Assembly: GCF_002105155.1 (NCBI RefSeq)
Contig: NW_019028993.1
Coordinates: 248,001-312,000 of the forward strand
Direction: 5' to 3'
DNA length: 64,000 nt
From: Lobosporangium transversale
Lineage: Eukaryota; Mortierellomycota; Mortierellomycetes; Mortierellales; Mortierellaceae
In this document: one piece after another, positions 1 through 11,701 of the stretch
Position numbering within the stretch: position 1 is the first letter of the stretch
Layout of the letters: each line of letters starts with the position of its first letter
The notes under the pieces: generated by a model
The model's input: the letters and a program-made list of their open reading frames with translations, nothing else
What the model was told of the DNA's origin: nothing
The model's database searches: none
Program-made: the position numbers and the translations under genes

Positions 1-9
1 TTTTTTTTT

Positions 10-1787
10 TTAAAAAGTACTCCAGGACCAATCATGTGGAACCGAAGGCATAGGCATTACACTTGTATCTACAATAACTCGATCAAAGGAAGAAAAACAA
101 GATCAATTAACATCGCAAGATTACAACACTGCATTATTACAAATGTTTGAAAATTACAATTAACGCCCGATAAATAAAGGATTGTTTTTTTTTTTTTTTT
201 TTTTTTACCTTGAACTGGCCGAGTCTTGATCGCAATATTTTCCGAGGCTGATTTAGGGAGACGCACAATGTCTAGATTCGTTTGATGAAAAATGTCTTTT
301 TAGTAAAGCAAAAGCATTTTTTAAAAAAGGCTTTTTTTTAAGCTTTTTTTTTTTTTTTTTTTTTTCTTTTTTTTTCTTAAAAAAAAAAAAACTCACCATC
401 TCGACCCATGGTTTCGCCTAGAGTAGCATCTGTGTTTGGACCCTTCTTCCCATTGGTGTTGTTTCCTCCTGTTGCCGTCGTAGCATTATTAGTTGTAGTA
501 GTAGTGGTGGTGGTAGTAGTGGTGGAAGTTGCTCCGTTTTTAGGATACTCCCCTATATTATCAAAAGTTAAACCAAAGATGCCTCGGGCTGTGTTGGCAA
601 AACCACCAGATGAGGGAGAAGAAGGGATGAGGCCTTGCCATTGCTCATAAGCTTCGAAACAGCCTATGCAAGCTCTACTCATGACGCCCATCGCTGGATT
701 GAAATCCAATGCATAATCCAGTGGAACTGACTTTGAGCAATGAGCACTGCAAAAGATATCGCCACACCTAATGGAATAAAATGGAGAGAGAGAGAGAGAG
801 ATCTAGGGTTAATAAATAGGTTGATGAACAGATGAACAAAAACCAAAGTAAGAAAGAATTAAAAAAAACCTTGGACATACTTGCGACAATGGTGTCTTCG
901 GTCAAAGAAGCCAAACTCCAGGTGACATCCAGGCCAAGTGCAGACCTGAGTACTGCTATCGGGCTAAATATTATTGATTAGACATGATTGGGCGGATTAT
1001 TAATAAAAAGTTGTTCCTGTTACGAGACAGAAATGGATCAAAGAATAAGACAAATCCAAATCTTTTTTTTTTTTTTTTTTTTTTTAGCGCTCAATTTTTA
1101 ATAAAAATAACGTTTTCTTATTTGAGCAAAAAAAGAATTAAAAAAGTTGTTGGGTATCTATCCTCTTTCTTTGGAAGAAAAAAAAAAAAAAAAAAAAAAA
1201 AAAAGATAATGATGTTGCCATGTACATGAAAAAAAAAACCACTTGCAGCAATATCAATTTAACAACAAAGTTAAAAAGTAAACAATTAAAACAATTAATT
1301 ACAACAAAGAAAAGAAAGGAAAAGAAAAAAAAAAAAAAAAGTCTAAAGAGGGGGCAATCAGGGGCATACCTTCCAATGAGCTCGACTTGGTCCTGAAGTC
1401 GTACCGTAGAAACTATTACTACGTTCCGATCGATAAGAGCTGGTCAAGGGTCCTGAAAAGTTCTTTTGTGGAGACGAATTCTCTGTCGCACCCTTGTTGT
1501 GGACTGTGCCATTCGTTCCTTTGACTCCATTCACAGAATGACTTTGTGCATCAACCCTCGGAGATTGTGATGGCGATTGCTGCTTCTGTTGTTGTTGAAG
1601 CATACGCTGTTGATGTTCTTTTTGTTGCTGTTCCAAAACTGCTTGTCGATACTGTGGTGGCAATTGGGAGTGTTTATTCGCAATATCCTGCATAGTCGGA
1701 GGTGCACCCAAAACAGTCTGTTGCTGTTGTTGTTGCTCTAAAAGTGCTTGTCGATATTCTGGTGGCAACTGTGAATGTTGCTGTTTC

Positions 1788-1820
<33 letters not shown>

Positions 1821-1918
1821 GGTTGTTGGGCCGAAGGAGCCATTGTAGCGGGCTTATCAACTTGTGCTCTTGTCAGATGCGTGGGCCTCTGTTTCTTTGT
1901 AAGAGAATATACGTCCAT
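10..1918 (-). CDS. FYVE zinc-finger protein, Pib2-like
   Basis: Five exons: 1370..1918, 881..963, 397..767, 209..295 and 10..68, giving 382 aa with phases that join cleanly. The N-terminal half is glutamine-rich and holds two near copies of HSQLPPEYRQALLEQQQ. A FYVE finger follows, spread over exons 1-3: WKPD at the start, the basic patch RRHHCRKCG, and paired cysteines (VCTWPGC, CGDIFCSAHC, ACIGC). FYVE domains bind phosphatidylinositol 3-phosphate on endosomes and vacuoles. A Thr/Asn-rich linker leads to the C-terminus VPHDWSWSTF. A conserved tail of this kind is, as I recall it, a feature of fungal Pib2-type TORC1 regulators, so that assignment is inference. The stop TAA is at 10..12, so the coding region is complete inside the window. 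Other fungal FYVE proteins of this layout remain possible. Confidence 0.85.
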
Positions 1919-2046
1919 TGAGAGATTAGAAAATTAGGAAATTAGGAAATTAGAAATTAGGAAACTAAAGAGAAAGAGAAAAAAGAAAAAGAAAGAGAAA
2001 AAGAAAGGAAAAGAGAAGAGAGAATAACAAATATTAAAAAAAATGA

Positions 2047-2151
2047 CATAAAAAATAAAAAATAAAAATAAAAATAAAAATAAAAATAAAAAATAAAAAA
2101 TAAAAAATAAAAATAAAAATAAAAATAAAATAAAATAAAATAAAATAAAAT
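2047..2151. repeat. TAAAA-type low-complexity array
   Basis: Runs of TAAAA and TAAAAA units, with single A-count variation between copies, about 130-230 bp upstream of the FYVE gene start. This is a simple repeat prone to slippage. Confidence 0.9.
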
Positions 2152-2527
2152 ATAAAAGAAAAGGAAAGAGTTCCGCCAATCTGTTCCAAAAGGAAAGACA
2201 AGGTTTTCTGGTGTTGTGGAGAGAAGAGAGGGTGGGGAGAAAGAGAAAGCAAGAGAGAGATTAATGAAGATGGACCAAGAGCCAAGTCACACCATTGCCT
2301 TGACAAAATGAAAGAAAACCGCCTCTTTGTTTGGGGGGACAATGGACACAAATGAAGAAAAAGAAAAAAAAAAAAGAAAAGAAAAGGGGGATGGTGAAGA
2401 TTGACATCCCCACGCCCATTTCTTCATTTTCAGCCGTTTCTCCCCTCCCCATTCCTCTCTCAACTCTTTCTTTCCTTCCCTTTCCTTCCCTTTCCTTTCC
2501 TTTCTCTATTGCTTGATTACCTTTGCC

Positions 2528-2561
<34 letters not shown>

Positions 2562-2950
2562 AACGTATCTTTTGGACTCCAAATAAAACAAAGGTGAGGG
2601 GCAAAGACAGTTGATGACTTTTTTCAAAAAGGGTCCTTGCGCTCCCTCCATCCCTTTGTAACTTTGGGACAAATCTAGGGGCTTTGCAGCAACAGGAGCA
2701 ATCCTTACTCGGACAAATCTTTTTTTTGCGCATTATTATCAGAAATATAGATGTTGAACATTTGCATTCTTTTCGATACTGTGTCTATGGACTAGAGCTC
2801 ATCTCGGTCGTGTTACGGAATCATAATTTAGAGTAAGAGCAGAGCTGGAAAAAGGGCGCTTTTTTTTTTTTTTTTTTTTTTTTTCATTCAATTGGCCTGT
2901 GCGGAACAAATCCGGAGATTAATTCACATAAGCTGTCACAGTCAGTAAAG

Positions 2951-3036
2951 AAAAGGAAAGGAAAGGAAAGGAAAGGAAAGGAAAGGAAAGGAAAGGAAAG
3001 GAAAGGAAAGGAAAGGAAAGGAAAGGAAAGGAAAGG
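2951..3036. repeat. (GGAAA)n microsatellite
   Basis: About 17 near-perfect tandem copies of GGAAA, lying just downstream of the FKBP12 stop codon. It is a candidate length-polymorphic marker. Confidence 0.95.
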
Positions 3037-3094
3037 GATGAAGCAGTAAGTTTATGTTGTATTATACAAAATATCTAATCTGATTGCTTCCCAT

Positions 3095-3820
3095 CTAGTC
3101 GCGGATCTCCAACAATTCGACATCAAAAATCAGGTTCGAAAGACCTGGAATCACAGGAGGCATGCCACGTGCACCATATGCATGGTCATAAGTTATATGA
3201 AGAATCGCTCGTTCGCCAACAGACATCAGTGGCACCCCTACGATTGCACATAGACAAAAAAAAAAAAAAAAAAAAAAAAAACGTCTTTAGGACTCCATTG
3301 TAAGTGTATCACTGAAATTAAATAAATAAATAAACAATAAAAAGATATATATATATATATATATAAAAAAATAAAATAAAAAAAAAAACAGCATGCCTTT
3401 GTCCCATCCCTTGATGACACGACCAACGCCAATCTGAGTTACAAAGGGCTCGCCTCGATCTCTAGAAGAATCGAACTTTCGACCATTTTCCAGCTGTATT
3501 ATACAATATTATGTATCAAATTAGATCATGAGCCGTAACAATCCCGTAATCGATTCTCTCCAGAGATAATATTCAAACATCCTTGAACGTATACATAATC
3601 CATTTTAGCCATTTTAGCTCCTTACAGTCCCAGTATCTAATTACATTCCAGTCAAGATTATTGTTAGTCATTTGGTTGGATGCGATCTTTACACTATGAA
3701 AAAAAAAAAGAAAAAAAAAAAACTATCTTCTGGATACTTACAGTGTATGACAACGGTCTGGCCTGCTTTTGGGAAATTGATCCCATCGCCAGGAGTGATT
3801 GTCTTTTTTGTAACACCCAT
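3095..3820 (-). CDS. FPR1: FKBP12-type peptidyl-prolyl isomerase
   Basis: Four coding exons: 3742..3820, 3626..3636, 3397..3493 and 3095..3237. The total is 330 nt, giving 109 aa, the usual FKBP12 length. It starts [13 protein letters not shown] and contains [12 protein letters not shown], the VIKGWDKG core, AYGARGMPP and the [10 protein letters not shown] end strand, covering the drug-binding and isomerase pocket of the family. The enzyme catalyses cis-trans isomerisation of prolyl bonds and is the receptor of FK506 and rapamycin. Two oddities. Exon 2 is a microexon of 11 nt that supplies most of YTGT and is required to keep the frame. The intron after exon 3 begins with GC rather than GT (AAAG, then GCATGC), with a normal TAG acceptor. 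The gene is divergent from MDM34. Confidence 0.93.
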
Positions 3821-4373
3821 GTCTGTTGTTCCTTTCAATGCTTGTTTGTGAAATGAGCAAAAGGAAAGAATGTGGGTGTATAAATTTGTTTTTGAACATT
3901 TGTCTAATTGCAAACAGTCACTTTTCCTTTTTCGGATCAACCATATTCTCATTCCTATATTTTTTTATTATTTTAAAAGAGTGCAGTTCTTCCTTCTCAT
4001 TCCACACACACACACACACACACACTAATTTAAATTACCTCTGCATCCCATACTCTCTCCAGTAATTCTTTTTCACTTTTAAAATCGGATTAACCAAAGG
4101 AGAATATCTCCATTCTAATCGTTCAGTGTTCCCCATCGAGTTTTATTCTTTTCTTGTTTTTTTTTTTTTATAACTACGGGAGATTATTCCGACAGACTTC
4201 ATGACCTGCACGGTCCTGTTGTGATCGCGCAACTGCACCATTTCAATTAGCTTTTTAATAAAAGGAAACAACAAGACAACCCGCACAGCAAAGCTGCAAA
4301 TAACGACTTCAACAGTCGAACTTAAAAAAAAAAAGGTCATACATTAAATCGACGACATTCAACTGGATTCACC
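3821..4373. promoter_or_regulatory. Shared divergent promoter region FPR1/MDM34
   Basis: A 553-bp gap between the start codons of FPR1 (-) and MDM34 (+). It contains a short (CA)n run at about 4003-4024 and T/A tracts. No specific binding site was recognised. Confidence 0.5.
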
Positions 4374-7059
4374 ATGGCATTTCGATTTCAATGGCCTTAT
4401 TTCTCAGATGAGTTTATCCAAGAAGCAAAGACCATGCTCACCAATGCACTTAACAAAGGCAACAAGCCTGCAGTCATTGTTGACCATATTACTGTAAAGG
4501 AATTAGATATGGGCACGCTGGTAAAAGAAATTTGATCATTTGAAAAATAATAATAAATGAATATTTATTTGTGTATTGTGTACTAATTGCACCATTATGC
4601 ATGATATGCATGGACATTGTCCATTCATACCAGCCCCCTGAATTAGAAATGTTGGAAATGGGCGAATTATCAATGGAGCGCTTCCGTGGTATCTTCAAGC
4701 TTACTTACAACGGTGATGCACACATTGTACTCCAAACAAAAGTTCAGGTACACCTTTTTGGGTCATGTCTCACTCTTTAATTCATCATCAAACTCAATTG
4801 AAATACAAAGATGATTTAGCTCCGCTTTTATATCTTGATTCTGATCCAACTATCAATATCAATATCAACATCAACATCAATATCAATATCATCCCTCTCC
4901 ACTAACAGGCTAATCCCATGAATGTCAAGAAGACCGACAACCCTTCATATACCCGGCGTGGGATTTTAGCAGCAGATCAACCATTAGTCGTCCCTATGCT
5001 TCTCAGGATCAGTGATTTCAAATTACGCGGCATTATCGTTTTGGTAGTAGATCAGATTAAAGGAATCACCCTCGTCTTCAAAAATGACCCATTGGAATCT
5101 GTCCTAGTTAGCTCCACCTTTGATAGCATCACACCCATCCAGCGTTTCTTACAATCCGAAATTGAAAAACAGCTTCGAAATCTGTTCCAGGAGGATCTTC
5201 CAACGGCTATCCACAACCTTTCACAGCAATTTACAAAAAGGCCCGAAGAAATTTCAAGGCAACATTCACAGGACGAGATCTATGGACGAGCCGGCATTTA
5301 CGATGGTGGGCTAGGAACACCCATGGTCTCCCGGAATCCTTCCAGACGTGCCTCGATGCAATCCAGCCGGAAGAAGGTCCCTGGAAAGACCAGTTCAGAA
5401 CCAGATCTGAGCATGGGTACACACTATGATCAGGAAGGTTTAAAAATTGCCCCAAAGTCTACCAGATCTACAGTACGCTCAGAATCCCCTGACTCTGATC
5501 CTAGACGCGACCCACATACAGACTATCATCCCGATGCACAACGTGATCTATTACAGGAATCGCTTAGTCACCCTGCGAACAACCCAAATTTGGGCCGATC
5601 ATCTTCATCTTCATCAAGGAGGACAAGCAGAAGGCCATCTTCATCATCTCATACCACAGACCATCATGAACATACAGGAGCGTCTACATTCTCAACCATG
5701 GAAAGGCTATCCCTACGTGACAATCCTATACAGCCATCCCTTGGAATCGCCGAGTCAACCCATCTCGCTAATCAGTTTGCGAATCTCATTCACAGCAATC
5801 AGACAATTTCACCTTATGCTCAGAATCTAGAACACTTCGCATTCCGTTCTGTACCGCCCAAGAGACCGACGTCTTTGCAATACCTTGGAAGTTACCGTGC
5901 AGAATCTCCTGGGAGCAAAAGTGGACCCAACAGTTTGAACGGATCCGAGGTCTCCAAAGATGGTTTAGGGGCCATCAAGAATTCTGGACAGCCGAATGGA
6001 TATCGTCAGTACAGGAGTGATACTGGATATGGACAGAACTCTCCAAAGATATCTCATCGTCGTCTCCAGGGTCGAGTTGGCATTCGACGTTATGCAATGC
6101 AAATGGGAGCAGGCGGAGGCCCACGGGAATTGAGTGACCATGATTCGGATGAGTATAATGATGTGAACGAGGCTCTCTCAGAAAATGAGTACGTCTATGT
6201 TGAAAAGTTGCCACGACCGTCTCTTGACTCTGAGCATGGGGAGAGGCATAGGGATCGTGATCATCAAGGACAAACCGCATCTTCAAGGAATAATAAACCC
6301 TCGGCCCCATATTCTCTCACCTCAACAACAACGCATACAGCAGGAAAATCATCTGACGCTCGTCGTCCTTCAATCAATCATCGACAACCGTCAAGTCCAC
6401 AAAGATCCTACCATTCATCAGCGTCTGGCGCTTTGAACACAATGCCAGGAGGGTTTTCAGATGGAGTGGATCCCCAAACTTGGTCAAAATCATCATCTAC
6501 AGACAGTAACGCTCGGACAGAGACACATCCAACGTCATTGAAACCATCAGTACTATCATCTAGAGAAGGTCTTCATCGTGGGATTGCAGCAATGCAGCTT
6601 GGCGGCGGCAACAGGCATGTGTTATCGTCCTCACCCTCGTCGCCTCCAATGTCCTCGTTTTCATCTCTTGCAGCGCCTTTTTCCTCATCACAGAGCAATG
6701 AAGTAGGCAGTACGACTGCAAGGTCTTTTAGCAATACTCAACAACGCCATAATACACAATTATCACCACGATTACCACCTCCTGAGGCATTGAAGCGGGA
6801 CAAGCGCAACTCTTCCATTCTCAGTTCTAGACGTGTTAGCTCCGTGGGTATTGGCCTTGGAGTATTAAGTAAAGAGGGAGAGAAAAAGGGTGTTACATCC
6901 AGGGTTATATCGTCGCAGCAGCACCAGCATCAGCACCATCATCGTGATCAACAGCAAGAACAAGGTCAGGATCAAGATCGATTGACTCGTCCTTCACTCT
7001 ATAAGAATAAACCTTTCATGGCATACTCGGATGGATGGTTAGATCCAGATAGTTCTTGA
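4374..7059 (+). CDS. MDM34: Mdm34, ERMES complex subunit
   Basis: Three exons: 4374..4520, 4634..4747 and 4909..7059, giving 803 aa. The start MAFRFQWPYF and the following segments match the SMP (lipid-transfer) domain of Mdm34: KPAVIVDHITVKELDMGTL, PPELEMLEMGELSMERFRGIF, GDAHIVLQTKVQANP, then NDPLESVLVSSTFDSI and FLQSEIEKQLRNLFQEDLP. This domain fills about the first 210 residues. Mdm34 is a mitochondrial outer-membrane-associated subunit of the ER-mitochondria encounter structure, which tethers the organelles and moves phospholipids. The rest of the protein is a long Ser/His/Arg/Gln-rich region that looks disordered, making it larger than yeast Mdm34 (about 460 aa). The frame runs through both introns without a break. 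Confidence 0.93.
4851..4890. repeat. TATCAA/CATCAA hexanucleotide repeat in MDM34 intron 2
   Basis: Tandem hexamers of the type (T/C)ATCAA directly upstream of the exon 3 acceptor of MDM34. Simple repeat. Confidence 0.85.
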
Positions 7060-7182
7060 AAAAAAAAAAATAATAATAATAATAATAATAAATAAGTAGA
7101 TAGAAATAAAAAAATTCTAAAGAGACATTATACCATCCCCTCTATCTTGACCATCTTAATCATTTGGGCGAAGTTGGCAAAG

Positions 7183-7221
<39 letters not shown>

Positions 7222-7610
7222 CGCTTGAATATATGAGAAATAGTTCCAGGATTTAAGTTATTTTTTGTTTACTTTTTTGTGTATATTTCTTTTTTTTTTT
7301 TTTTTTTATGGCAGTCACTGAAGTCTTGTTGCTTTGATACAGAAAAGAGGCATGCATTTTTTTTTTTTTTTTTTTTTTTTTTTTCCCTATTCATTTACCA
7401 ATTCAATACACTCTCATCCTCATTCATTTCTCTTCTCTCTTTCTTCATTCTTGCTGGCTCAGCTCAGTATAGTTCTGTACCAAAAACTTGAGGCTCCTTA
7501 ATTTGCAACTACTTTTAAGACAAGAGAGGGATACACAGAAACCATCTTATACATATATATTTTATAAATTACAGACAGAGTAAAAAAAAAAAAAAAAAAA
7601 AAAAAAAGCT
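7060..7610. other. MDM34-UTP14 spacer
   Basis: A 3' end followed by a promoter. It holds a TAA repeat after the MDM34 stop, A/T runs at about 7182-7218, 7289-7307 and 7359-7384, and a poly-A tract that ends three bases before the UTP14 ATG. No gene seen. Confidence 0.6.
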
Positions 7611-8193
7611 ATGGCTCCAGGAAGACGAGGTGGTAGTAATAGTGGAGGCAACAGAGGCACAGGAAGGAGACCACAAAGCAACAATCATAGTAGGAAAGCC
7701 CGTGGTGCATCTAAAGCCAACAACAACAATGGTGGTAAAGGAAGTGGAAAACGAGCACCCACTGTCAAATCTCTCACCAATGTCTTCTCTCTTGAAGATG
7801 ATGAAGAGTCCAAGGACGCTAGACGCCGTAAGCAACGTCTAGATAAAGTCGAAAACTATGAATACAATGTCGATGAGATCGAAGATGAGGATGATGAAGA
7901 GATCGACTCGGATGAAGCCTTTGATGAAGAGGATGAGAAGAAATATGAGAACTTCAAATTCTATGGATCCAAGGACAGAGAAAAGAAGAAGAATAAGAAG
8001 ATGCTGCAGACTCAGGTAAGGCAAATATGAGGAAGGAAGACCATGAGAGTTATCTTTATTTACTTTAGTTCCTGGACCTGAATAATTGTGAGTGTTTCTT
8101 GACAATAATGGGATATTGATTTTTTATTTTTATTTTTTTTAGGCTAAGCATAAGCCAATCGATTCTGATGAAGATATGGATCAGGAGGATAGC

Positions 8194-8228
<35 letters not shown>

Positions 8229-11035
8229 AGAAGAAGAGGGAGCAGAATATATGGATATCTCCGAAATGCTGAATCAACCAGAGGAAGAGGAGGTTGCTTT
8301 GCCTAAGAAGACCAAGGTCGCTGGGTTTAATGACTATGAAAGTGAAGAGGACGATTTTAAATTTGGTGCTTCTGAAGATGAAGATGATGAGGATATGGAG
8401 GAGGATGAAGAAGAGGAGGAGGAGGAGGGCGACAACGACGACGACGACGACGAGAATAAAACGTCAAGCCTTACGAGCTTCATTGACTCTCTGGAGACAA
8501 AGCCCTCAAAGCGAAAGCAGGAAGACAGTCAGGAATCGTCCTCCAGGAAGAAGCTTCGAAAGCCTCTGCGTGAGAGAACTGAGGCCTATGACGAGTCAGA
8601 GTATAACCTTCAGGCACATCGCTCCGCTTCTGCTCACTCTGCTACAGGTACTACAAACAAGAAGCTGGATATGTTGGATCTCATCAGCACTGTTCAGAAT
8701 GAGGCTGGGTTTAGCTCCTTAAAAAAGAACGTCCAGACATTGGAGAATGGTCCCAAGAAGGGCAAGACTGTAGAGACCCTGGCAGCCCCTCTGCCCAAGG
8801 TTGTCCAGGATCGATTGAATCGTCAAGCAGCTTATGATGAGGCAAAGAAGGAGGTCACCAAGTGGTTACCCATTGTCCAACAGAACCGCCAGGCAGAACA
8901 TCTTGCCTTCCCTATGAATGCACCCCCAATAGACACGCCTTCTAGCGCAACACTTGCCAGCAAGTTCGACGCATCAACACCGATGGAAAAGGAGATCCAG
9001 ACTGTTCTGGTTGAGGGCGGTATGCAAGAAAAGAAGCTGATGGAGTTTGAGGAATTGTCATTGAATAAAATGACCACAGAGGAGGTTGAAAGGCGGCGGG
9101 CTGAACTCCGCAAGATGCGCGACCTTATGTTCCGAGAGGAGCTCCGCGCGAAGCGTATCTCAAAGATCAAGAGCAAGTTGTACCATAAGATCAAGAAAAA
9201 GGAGCGTGAACGTAATGCGTTGACGACCGAGGAGATGGCGGAGCTTGATCCTGAACAGGCACGCGAAGAACGTTTACTTGCAGAACAGAAGAGAGCTCAG
9301 GAACGTATGACTCTCAAGCATAAGAATACAGGCAAGTGGGCCAAAGACCAACTCAAGCACGGCAACTTCGATCCTGAGTCGCGACAGGCGATTACAGAGC
9401 AAATCGAGCGCGGTGAACGTCTTCGGCGCAAGATTCAGGATGTTGATTCGGATGAGGAGATGTCTGGTGGAGAAAGCGAGTACAGTGACTTTGATGACAA
9501 TGATATTGAAGGTGTCAAGGCTCGTGCATTCGATGAGTTGGCTCAAGTGGAGGAACAGCTCGCCAACGATCAAGATGCTGCTCTTGAGGCAAAGGTTGGC
9601 AAGGGCGTGTTCGCTATGAAGTTTATGCAAGACGCGGCCAAGCGGAGCAAGCTGGAGGCTCAGGCTGCTGCGGAAGAATTCCGCAGAGAGATGATGGAAG
9701 AAGATGCATTGCGAGAACGGTTGGATAAGGAGGACGAAGAGGAATGGCAATCAGCCACCAAAGGCAAGGGTAAGAAGGCCAAGGCATCTAAGGAGGCAGA
9801 GCCAGGTACTGTTATTGGTGTTGGAGGAAGAATGATCTTTGGAAGCTCTACTACCGCTTCAGCCGATACAGATTCAACGACACCAGCTGTCCAGGGCAAA
9901 GCCGTCAAGATGAACAGTGGTGGGCAAATCAACAAGGTTGCGTTATCAGGTGGACATTCTACTAAAGTGGCTGGACCTGTGAATGTCAGCATTGCAGGAA
10001 CAAGCACGAGGAAGAATGCTGCACAAGACAATGACGACTCAGATGACGGAGCCGTCAACCCATGGCTTCAAGCAGACAAGCATGGTCAGGGCAAGATTGT
10101 ACGCAAGAATGAAAAGGGAACGAATAAGGACAGCTCCAAGGCAGATAAACTTCAAGCTAGGTTAAAGAAGCAGAAGGCAGCGGAGGCAAACTCCGATGAT
10201 GAGGTGCAGATTGATACCAGCTCGTATTTAACTCTGAGCAAAGATAATCAGCGGGAGCGTGGACTTGACAACGATGTTGGAGAGAAAGAGTCAAGGAACG
10301 AACAAGCAGAGAGTGCATCATCAACGGTATCAAACAAGAAATCAAAAAAGGCCAGCAACAGCAAAAAGACCTCCTCAGAGGTAGAAGCCCAGAATGATAA
10401 TGACGATGTCAATGACTCGGATGGCTCTGAGCCGGAGCCAGTGATGGTTCATGCCAAGGCTGCAGCATCCCTATCACAGCGTGACTTGGTCGCTCGTGCC
10501 TTCGCCAATGATAATGTTGTTTCAGAATTTGAGAAGGAGAAAATGGAGACAATGGAAGCTGAGCGACCCAAGGATATAGACATGACTCTTCCTGGATGGG
10601 TAAGTTTTTATTTTTATTTCTCATTTTATTATAATGCACATGCTACTTCTGATATGTTTAATATGTATGTTAACATTTGTGTTACCCATTATTACTGTTA
10701 TTACTATTTATCAGGGTTCATGGGGTGGAAAGGGTATGAGGAAGAAGAAGGATGTCGTAGTCAAGAAGGCACAGCCTGGCGATGGTGTCGAGCTGAGCAA
10801 GCGCAAGGATGCTAAGCTTGCACATGTAATTATCAACGAGAGACGTGATAAGAAGGCTGCAAACTACGCTGTGACCTCGATCCCACATCCATTCAAGTCC
10901 TGGGCCCAATATGAAGCCAGTCTACGAGCCCCCGTAGGCAAGGAATGGAACACCAACACAACATTCCAGAAGATGACCCTGCCTAGAATTACAACAAAGT
11001 TGGGCAAGATTATCGATCCTTTAACTGCACCTTTC

Positions 11036-11041
<6 letters not shown>
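7611..11041 (+). CDS. UTP14: Utp14, U3 snoRNP / SSU processome protein
   Basis: Three exons: 7611..8015, 8143..10599 and 10715..11041, giving 1062 aa. The N-terminus is basic and Gly-rich, followed by long Glu/Asp runs, a Utp14 core with many charged helices (for example KMTTEEVERRRAELRKMRDL and KHKNTGKWAKDQLKHG), and the family C-terminus. The last intron splits the conserved PGW-GSWGGKG motif. After it come KKAQPGDGVELSKRKDAKL, HVIINERRDKKAA and IPHPFKSWAQYE. Utp14 acts in the nucleolus in 18S pre-rRNA processing and activates the helicase Dhr1. The stop codon runs directly into about 28 A residues. Slightly longer than yeast Utp14 (899 aa), mainly through acidic stretches. Confidence 0.93.
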
Positions 11042-11072
<31 letters not shown>

Positions 11073-11552
11073 ACGAAGAAGAGAGAAAAAGCGGGCACTA
11101 AATTAATCGCCATTTTTTTTTTGTAGTAGTAGTAGTAGTAGTACTTAGATAACTGCATCCGTTCTTTTACTCTCCACACCACATCACATCTTTGCATTTA
11201 AACATTTTATTTTGTCATTCCTATTAAAGACCATATGCTACAAGTATAGATCATCAATTGAAGAGCACTTGAAATCGCAGATGTTGGTAAGGTAAAAGAG
11301 GTTCTTTTTTTTTTTTTTTTTTTTTTTTCGGGATCTACAAGTACAATTAAGCAGAAGGATAATCTTTTCTCCTTTTGGTAAAATTCTCACAACCTATCAA
11401 CGGTTTGATGACCCACAGGGAGGCGTAGCAGAACTTAGGCATATGCTTTAGGACATCATGGACAAATCATTATGCTGTGTTGATTCGACTCGTTGATCTT
11501 TTATCAAGGCGCAACTTCTTGATCCTTAGATTGTTAGATAGTTGGATGTCTC
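11042..11552. other. UTP14 downstream spacer
   Basis: Poly-A after the UTP14 stop, a GTA triplet run at about 11123-11144, and a T-run at about 11304-11328. No gene seen. Confidence 0.6.
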
Positions 11553-11690
11553 TGTCAATCTTCCTTCTCTTATTAGCAATCAGCTATCATACAAAAATAT
11601 ACAAGTCAGAGTCAACGAAGTCTGAGGAGTAAGGATATACCTGTGCATTTGAGAAATGGAAGCAATTGGAATTGTGGCAGTACATGTACA
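11553..11690 (+). repeat. Relic promoter copy upstream of the Tc1-like element
   Basis: An imperfect direct repeat of the region at about 13054-13212 upstream of gene A. Shared blocks include CAATC..CTCTT.TTAG.AATCA and GTGCATTTGA.AAA.TGGA.GCAATT, followed by a TGTGGCAGT block. It looks like the promoter of a lost family gene, or one half of a local duplication split by the transposon. Confidence 0.6.
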
Positions 11691-11701
11691 TCAAGAGAAA
11701 A

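Larger units (their letters stand above)
1919..3094. other. Spacer between FYVE gene and FKBP12 gene
   Basis: No convincing gene. It holds the promoter of the FYVE gene, a TAAAA-type repeat, long T/A runs near 2531-2559 and 2862-2884, a pyrimidine-rich stretch at about 2440-2512, and a GGAAA pentanucleotide array close to the FKBP12 3' end. Confidence 0.6.

Noticed and set aside
1934-2586. Overlapping open frames rich in Phe/Leu or Lys upstream of the FYVE gene
   Set aside because: Products of TAAAA and poly-T repeats; no protein-like composition.
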